From NCBI RefSeq assembly GCF_021155765.1, contig NC_060114.1, forward strand, positions 4,712,001-4,776,000: a stretch of DNA of 64,000 nt, written 5' to 3'. The notes beneath the pieces were generated by a model, which made no database searches, had not been told where the DNA came from, and was given only the letters and a program-made list of their open reading frames with translations. This DNA comes from Diprion similis (Eukaryota > Arthropoda > Insecta > Hymenoptera > Diprionidae). The first letter of the stretch is position 1, and the number at the start of each line of letters is the position of its first letter. This document shows, piece by piece, positions 60,289 through 64,000 of this stretch. The position numbers and the translations under genes are program-made.

Positions 60289-60850
60289 ATTTATCAAAAT
60301 CATGTAAAAGTAGAAAAGGTATCTGTATTTATACGGTTTCGATATTCTTCAAGTAAAATGTTTCAATAATATTTTACATAGTATTGTTTAAAAGTCTGCG
60401 TTAAAATAGCCAAGAAAGATTGAAATTTAAACTTGAATTTTGTTTTGGAAAATTTAATTTCACCTTGTTCTGGCATTTTTGCGTGTTTGCACTTGCAAAA
60501 TTCCCCACAAGGAATCTCTTTTTTTACCCAACCACAAGTTTTGTTCATACATTTCCCTTTGCAACCACATTTCCTTTCCCAGATATTTTATTTGTTTGCG
60601 GTCTCGCTATTGCCGGATCGGGCTGCTGTTCCTTGGATTCGGTGTTTGATCGTGAACTGGGTACTACAGTTGCCTGACTATGTCCATGTTCTTTATCAAG
60701 CACTGTAAAACTATAATCTAGTGTAGCGTTTTTGCGCATCCGCTTGCTACGTCCAGGCATTCTGACACGAAATATTCTTTAAGGTTTCTAACGAATAAAA
60801 TTTCCAATTCTCGGACTCCCTGCTACCCTGCGCTGCCTCAATGTACTAAA
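60120..60850. repeat. Inverted duplication of a ~70-bp coding-like segment
   Basis: A perfect 22-nt inverted pair, GGAGTCCGAGAATTGGAAAT(TT), occurs at 60171-60192 and 60798-60819. Similarity continues outward: TTATTTAGTGCATTGAAGCAGC at 60121 matches inverted TTATTTAGTACATTGAGGCAGC near 60850. The intervening part of the segment has length differences. Confidence 0.6.
60545..60760 (-). CDS. Hypothetical basic ORF (71 aa)
   Basis: MPGRSKRMRKNATLDYSF start, then Ser/Gln/Lys-rich. The stop overlaps the ATG of a second minus frame (60363-60548, ATGA overlap) that is Cys/Lys-rich (CGWVKKEIPCGEFCKCKH). Together they could be one gene carrying a frameshift, or two chance frames. Not recognised. Confidence 0.2.
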   Translation of the reverse strand: MPGRSKRMRKNATLDYSFTVLDKEHGHSQATVVPSSRSNTESKEQQPDPAIARPQTNKISGKGNVVAKGNV

Positions 60851-60906
60851 TAAGTGTTCGACGATCAGATTTTACCCGTGAATTGAGAATTTGAAGTGAA
60901 ACCAAC

Positions 60907-61038
60907 ATGGCTGCCGTTGGAGCACTTGGAATATCGTTTTGGCTCAACGATCGTTTTTTGTACTCGGTAGATGCCAAGCGGTCTGTTGCTTTGAAGAAAA
61001 TTGCGGCAAGAGTAATTGAAATATGGTTTTACAATTAG
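60907..61038 (+). CDS. Hypothetical 43-aa ORF with strong start context
   Basis: Starts CCAACATGGCTGCCG, a good eukaryotic initiation context that also resembles a YY1/Pho-type site. It encodes MAAVGALGISFWLNDRFLYS and 23 more residues to TAG. It is divergent from the minus ORF starting at 60760, 146 bp away. It might be a first exon or nothing. Confidence 0.2.
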   Translation: MAAVGALGISFWLNDRFLYSVDAKRSVALKKIAARVIEIWFYN

Positions 61039-61039
61039 C

Positions 61040-62172
61040 TAACTCCTAAATATGGAAAATTGACTCTTGATGATTTGTGCAGATTTTTTTCGGTTTTTGT
61101 GACAAAAGAGTGCTGGGTTTACATTTTGTATTGTTTTTTCTTATTTTTATTCAGTCGCTTCACTTACATGAGAATAAACAATTATTTGTTTATATATTTT
61201 TGCATTATTTTTAACAATTACGCTATAATTATTGTACACAAATGTTTGATGCTATAATTCATAACAATCAGCAACTCTGTATGAACTCTCTTATAAGCCT
61301 TTGTAATATCAGAATTTTATAATTTAGATTGTTTCAGGTTGTTATTTTACGCTTTTATAACAGCGGCATTATGTATGTACAATGCTAGTGAGTTTTCCAA
61401 GATTCTAAATTCAGTTGATCACGAATTACACGACACATGCCTATATCAGTAAAAAAAATTGAAAACCTCGCGTTACGCCTTTTAAAAAAATCACTACAGA
61501 AATGCGATAAAAAGACGATCTGCAGTCAAACCCACGTGAATAGCTACTATATTAAGGGGGCACATCCGAGTAAAATATTTAAAAAATCAATTTTCTTTTT
61601 ATTCGCGTTCCTGAAAGTTTGAAGTATGAAGAATTTTGTGTGTAAATTGCATAATGAAATTCGAAGAATTGTAGAAGTTGCGGCCGTTTCGTCGAACTTC
61701 GAACTCGATTATCTCGAAACTACGTTTCCGAGTCCGTGGCTAGGACATCCCGAAAACGGCACGACCAATTTTTACCAGATTTGGACACAATATTTTTGTA
61801 CATTTTGTTTCGTTCGCTGCCTATGGGTTTTATTTTAATTCAATTATTTATTTTTTTTATGGTTCAAAAAAGGTGTTAAATTTAGGCCGAAAATGAACGA
61901 TAAAGTCGAAACGTTCACCGTTTCGTTAATAAAAAAGAAGTTTTTTATTTTAGATCAACCGATTAGTGAACATACCTTAACGTATAAACTTTGAAAAAAA
62001 ATGGATGGAATCGAATAATTAGTATTTTAAAGAAAAATTTTGGTAATTCGCCTACTCCTCTAGTCATTTACTCGGATGTGTCCCACGTGATCATGCTGAT
62101 ATTAGACATTACGACAATTCGTTAAAACTTGTGAGGGTTAATGATACCTGTTCATTACTAAAAAAATAGATT
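61040..62172. other. Intergenic, no supported gene
   Basis: AT-rich DNA between the small ORF cluster and the Ppt2 3' end. Only short frames without family resemblance are present. Confidence 0.6.
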
Positions 62173-62178
62173 TTTATT
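62173..62178 (-). terminator. Candidate Ppt2 poly(A) signal
   Basis: Minus-strand AATAAA (plus TTTATT) 155 nt after the Ppt2 stop, a plausible spacing for a short 3' UTR. Confidence 0.4.
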
Positions 62179-62332
62179 TTTGCACCATTTTTCATCTCCT
62201 TAGATAATTCCAGATAAATGTAACTCGCATTCAATCGTTTTCACGTTTAGAGAGTATTTTCTTACATGAAAACATTTTTTAATCAAAAGTATTCCATTAA
62301 ATTTCTAACTTGAGCTATTATTTTAATGAGTT

Positions 62333-62686
62333 TTAATCAAGGTACGGTAATATATAATCATCTACAATCGACGTATTTCTATGCCATTCAAAATGCGAAA
62401 TTCCTGGCACTACGTGCGTCTTCAACTTCCCGTGTTTATCGAGAGTTTTCAGTCCTATCATATCCTTTATGTAAATATCCCTATCTCTCATTTCGACCAC
62501 GGTTTCATTGACATTATAATATCCGAACTGACTGCTCTGCCACGGAGTGATAACCCCATCGTTAGGTCCCCCGATTAAAATCATCTTACGCAACTTTGTG
62601 ATGCCAAGTTTGAAATCGTCAGTCAATGAACTGGTTTTTTCGTTGTTCACATATGGCAAAAATCTGCTGTAGTTATAGTACAATCC
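62333..62686 (-). CDS. Ppt2: Ppt2 terminal exon with catalytic Asp and His
   Basis: One hundred and seventeen codons and TAA, with acceptor TTTCGCAG. It starts GLYYNYSRFLPYVNNEK and carries the Asp in GGPNDGVITPWQSS and the His in PGISHFEWHRN, ending LPYLD. A minus-strand AATAAA lies about 155 nt downstream at 62173-62178. Confidence 0.9.
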   Translation of the reverse strand, partial: GLYYNYSRFLPYVNNEKTSSLTDDFKLGITKLRKMILIGGPNDGVITPWQSSQFGYYNVNETVVEMRDRDIYIKDMIGLKTLDKHGKLKTHVVPGISHFEWHRNTSIVDDYILPYLD

Positions 62687-63840
62687 CTGCGAAATTGAAA
62701 ACATTTGTAATGAACATCGAGTGTAATCGTCTGTTTACCCAATTGAAATTTATTTCTTGTAATTAATAAATAACTTAGAACAGCTTGACTACCTGATGAT
62801 GAGGGTCGTTCCAATAGTTGCCAACACTAGTCCGCTGTCCTACTTTTGAGTAGAACAGTTCATAGGCAGTTTCGCATACCAGATCTGGGAAGAACAGGTG
62901 CAGAAATCGAGCTGTTGGATAACATAAAAGTTTTTAGTTTTGTTTCAAAATATTTCAACCGTGCGCCTACATATAGACTACATAAATACATTTTTTTTAA
63001 ACGAAATTGCAGTTAGAAATACGCATCAGTATTGGATACCGCCTACTTACAATTTGTAATCATCTACACTTAAATTACAAATTACATTTGTATTTTGCAA
63101 TTAGGTCGAAATAAATCAGATGATAAATCGGATTTGTATGTTTTAAGTAAAAAAATGGAGTGATTAGGGTAAAATAGAATACAAATTACGTTTGTATTTT
63201 GTAATTAGGAAAGATAAAATACAAATTTGTATTTTACAATTAGTGTGAAATGAAATATAAATGAAATAAAAAAATTTCAATCATAGTGAAATAAAATACA
63301 AATTACATTTGTAATTAGCGGTTAATTTCGGTTTAATTAGAATTCTTGCAAGTAATTAGTATCCATTTAGCCTCAATTACAAAACACAATTGTGATTTGT
63401 ATTTCATTTCGTTCGAATTACAAATTCGTCAATTGCAATTTGTAATTTCTGTACTGGGAAATTTCTGTACTGGTCATGCCTATAAAGAGTGAACTAAATT
63501 TCTATGCTGCATTGCATTATAGTTAAATTGTGAAGGATTCTAAAGCCAAGGATGCAGGTTATAAAGATTTTCAATGAAATTAGAGCTCACTTCCAAACTG
63601 CCCAGCTTGCGGAGAACTTAACGAAATAAAATTTCTGACATTGTGGTCGGGAAATTTCTGCAGGATTGCCCTGGCCAAGAGGCCGCCCTGACTGTACCCG
63701 AGCAGATTTATTCCTTCGGGAAACGCGGCGCCAATTGCCATAATGTCACCCCCGATCTCTTCCACTTGACGCCACATAGGCTCCAGGCTGCTCCATCCGG
63801 CGTACCTTACCGTATTAAATACCTGGGTGCCAGGGTGCAT
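62333..63840 (-). CDS. Ppt2: Palmitoyl-protein thioesterase 2, 3' part (partial at right edge)
   Basis: Lysosomal alpha/beta-hydrolase acting on long-chain acyl thioesters (family knowledge). Three exons are visible: 63591-63840, 62793-62911 and 62333-62686, all GT-AG, encoding the last 240 residues. The visible part begins MHPGTQVFNTVRY. It contains the nucleophile Ser in LLGYSQGG, FISLSSPQAGQFG, GNYWNDPHHQ, IGGPNDGVITPWQSS (catalytic Asp) and GISHFEWH (catalytic His), which are distinctive of PPT2 rather than PPT1. Human PPT2 is about 302 residues, so the signal peptide and first beta-strand/oxyanion HG region lie beyond the window. Phases are 1 and 0, and all joins keep frame. The gene converges on the carboxypeptidase gene. 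Confidence 0.9.
62793..62911 (-). CDS. Ppt2: Ppt2 internal exon (119 nt)
   Basis: Begins with CT, completing Thr with the previous exon's A, then encodes RFLHLFFPDLVCETAYELF and GNYWNDPHHQ before a GTAGTC donor. This exon is too short to stand out by length. It was found by the need to link SPQAGQFG with LYYNYS and by its family motifs. Confidence 0.87.
63050..63450. repeat. Degenerate AATTACAAATTTGTATTT palindromic repeats in Ppt2 intron
   Basis: At least six imperfect units built from AAATACAAATTACATTTGTATTTTGTAATTAG occur in both orientations across about 400 bp of the 679-nt intron. Each unit is itself partly palindromic. This looks like a local expansion of simple AT-rich sequence rather than a transposon. 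Confidence 0.6.
63591..63840 (-). CDS. Ppt2: Ppt2 exon with nucleophile Ser (partial gene)
   Basis: Eighty-three codons plus one base. The acceptor is ATGTACTTTCAG and the donor GTGAGC follows GGAA. It encodes HPGTQVF, PEGINLLGYSQGGLLARA and DHNVRNFISLSSPQ. The previous exon is off the window: 63841-64000 looks intronic and shows no open family match. Confidence 0.9.
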
Positions 63841-64000
63841 CTGAAAGTACATGAACCCTTAGAAAAACCCCTAAAATTTCCATTCCTTCTCTGTATGAGT
63901 GAGTAAAAATGGCGGTGTGAAACTTTTCGTTGAATCCCTATCGAAAATGTACAAACGAAAATTCAAAATCGTATTATTTTTGTAGATCACGAATTGTTCT

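Noticed and set aside
1-64000. CRISPR arrays, defence islands, operons, viral genes
   Set aside because: The DNA is intron-rich animal sequence; no spaced direct repeats and no recognisable viral or prokaryotic proteins were seen.

Overview
This is a window of AT-rich, intron-containing insect nuclear DNA. It holds three complete protein-coding genes and one partial one, and roughly nine tenths of it is intronic or intergenic. The insect is probably hymenopteran. That is an inference from the protein types, in particular a CPVL/venom-serine-carboxypeptidase-like enzyme, and from a short TTAGG stretch. The species cannot be named from sequence alone.

From about 7.5 to 43.3 kb, on the minus strand, lies an NK2-class homeobox gene. 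I identify it as scarecrow (scro), the NKX2-1/NK2.1 orthologue. Four coding exons give a 456-residue protein, and all three joins keep frame. It has an N-terminal TN (Groucho-binding) motif, an NK-2 homeodomain split between homeodomain residues 44 and 45, the NK2-specific domain, and a C terminus ending GRAW. The introns are about 9.8, 16.6 and 7.9 kb. They contain microsatellites, terminal-inverted-repeat (TIR) elements and foldback DNA, but no other gene I can support.

From 48.6 to 54.9 kb, on the minus strand, is leucine carboxyl methyltransferase 1 (Lcmt1), which methylates the C terminus of the PP2A catalytic subunit. It has four exons and 317 residues. From 56.3 to 59.2 kb, on the plus strand, is a two-exon lysosomal or secreted serine carboxypeptidase (465 residues), with a TATA box and arthropod initiator upstream. 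Its predicted mature form has no cysteine. From 62.3 kb to beyond the right edge, on the minus strand, are the last three exons of a palmitoyl-protein thioesterase 2 (Ppt2) gene.

Two regions may hold unrecognised small genes. At 4.1-4.8 kb (plus) two candidate 3' exons are followed by a poly(A) signal. At 59.9-61.0 kb there are several short ORFs and an inverted duplication of a short coding-like segment.

The rest is repeats. A dispersed 330-440 bp TIR family (family 1) has copies at 2.2, 7.05, 8.0-9.25 (disrupted by a nested insertion), 20.6 and 31.4 kb, plus a fragment at 48.1 kb. A 390 bp double-hairpin repeat (family 2) has copies at 11.2 and 24.4 kb. Two 220 bp TIR copies (family 3) flank a different TIR element (family 4) at 16.1-17.1 kb. 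A 130 bp TIR repeat (family 5) occurs at 47.7 and 55.2 kb. A pogo-like miniature element with a TA duplication lies in the carboxypeptidase 3' UTR. I found no CRISPR array, prokaryotic defence system, rRNA or convincing tRNA. I do not see a clearly new multi-gene system here. The most unusual items are the cysteine-free carboxypeptidase, the inverted exon duplication and the uncatalogued repeat families.
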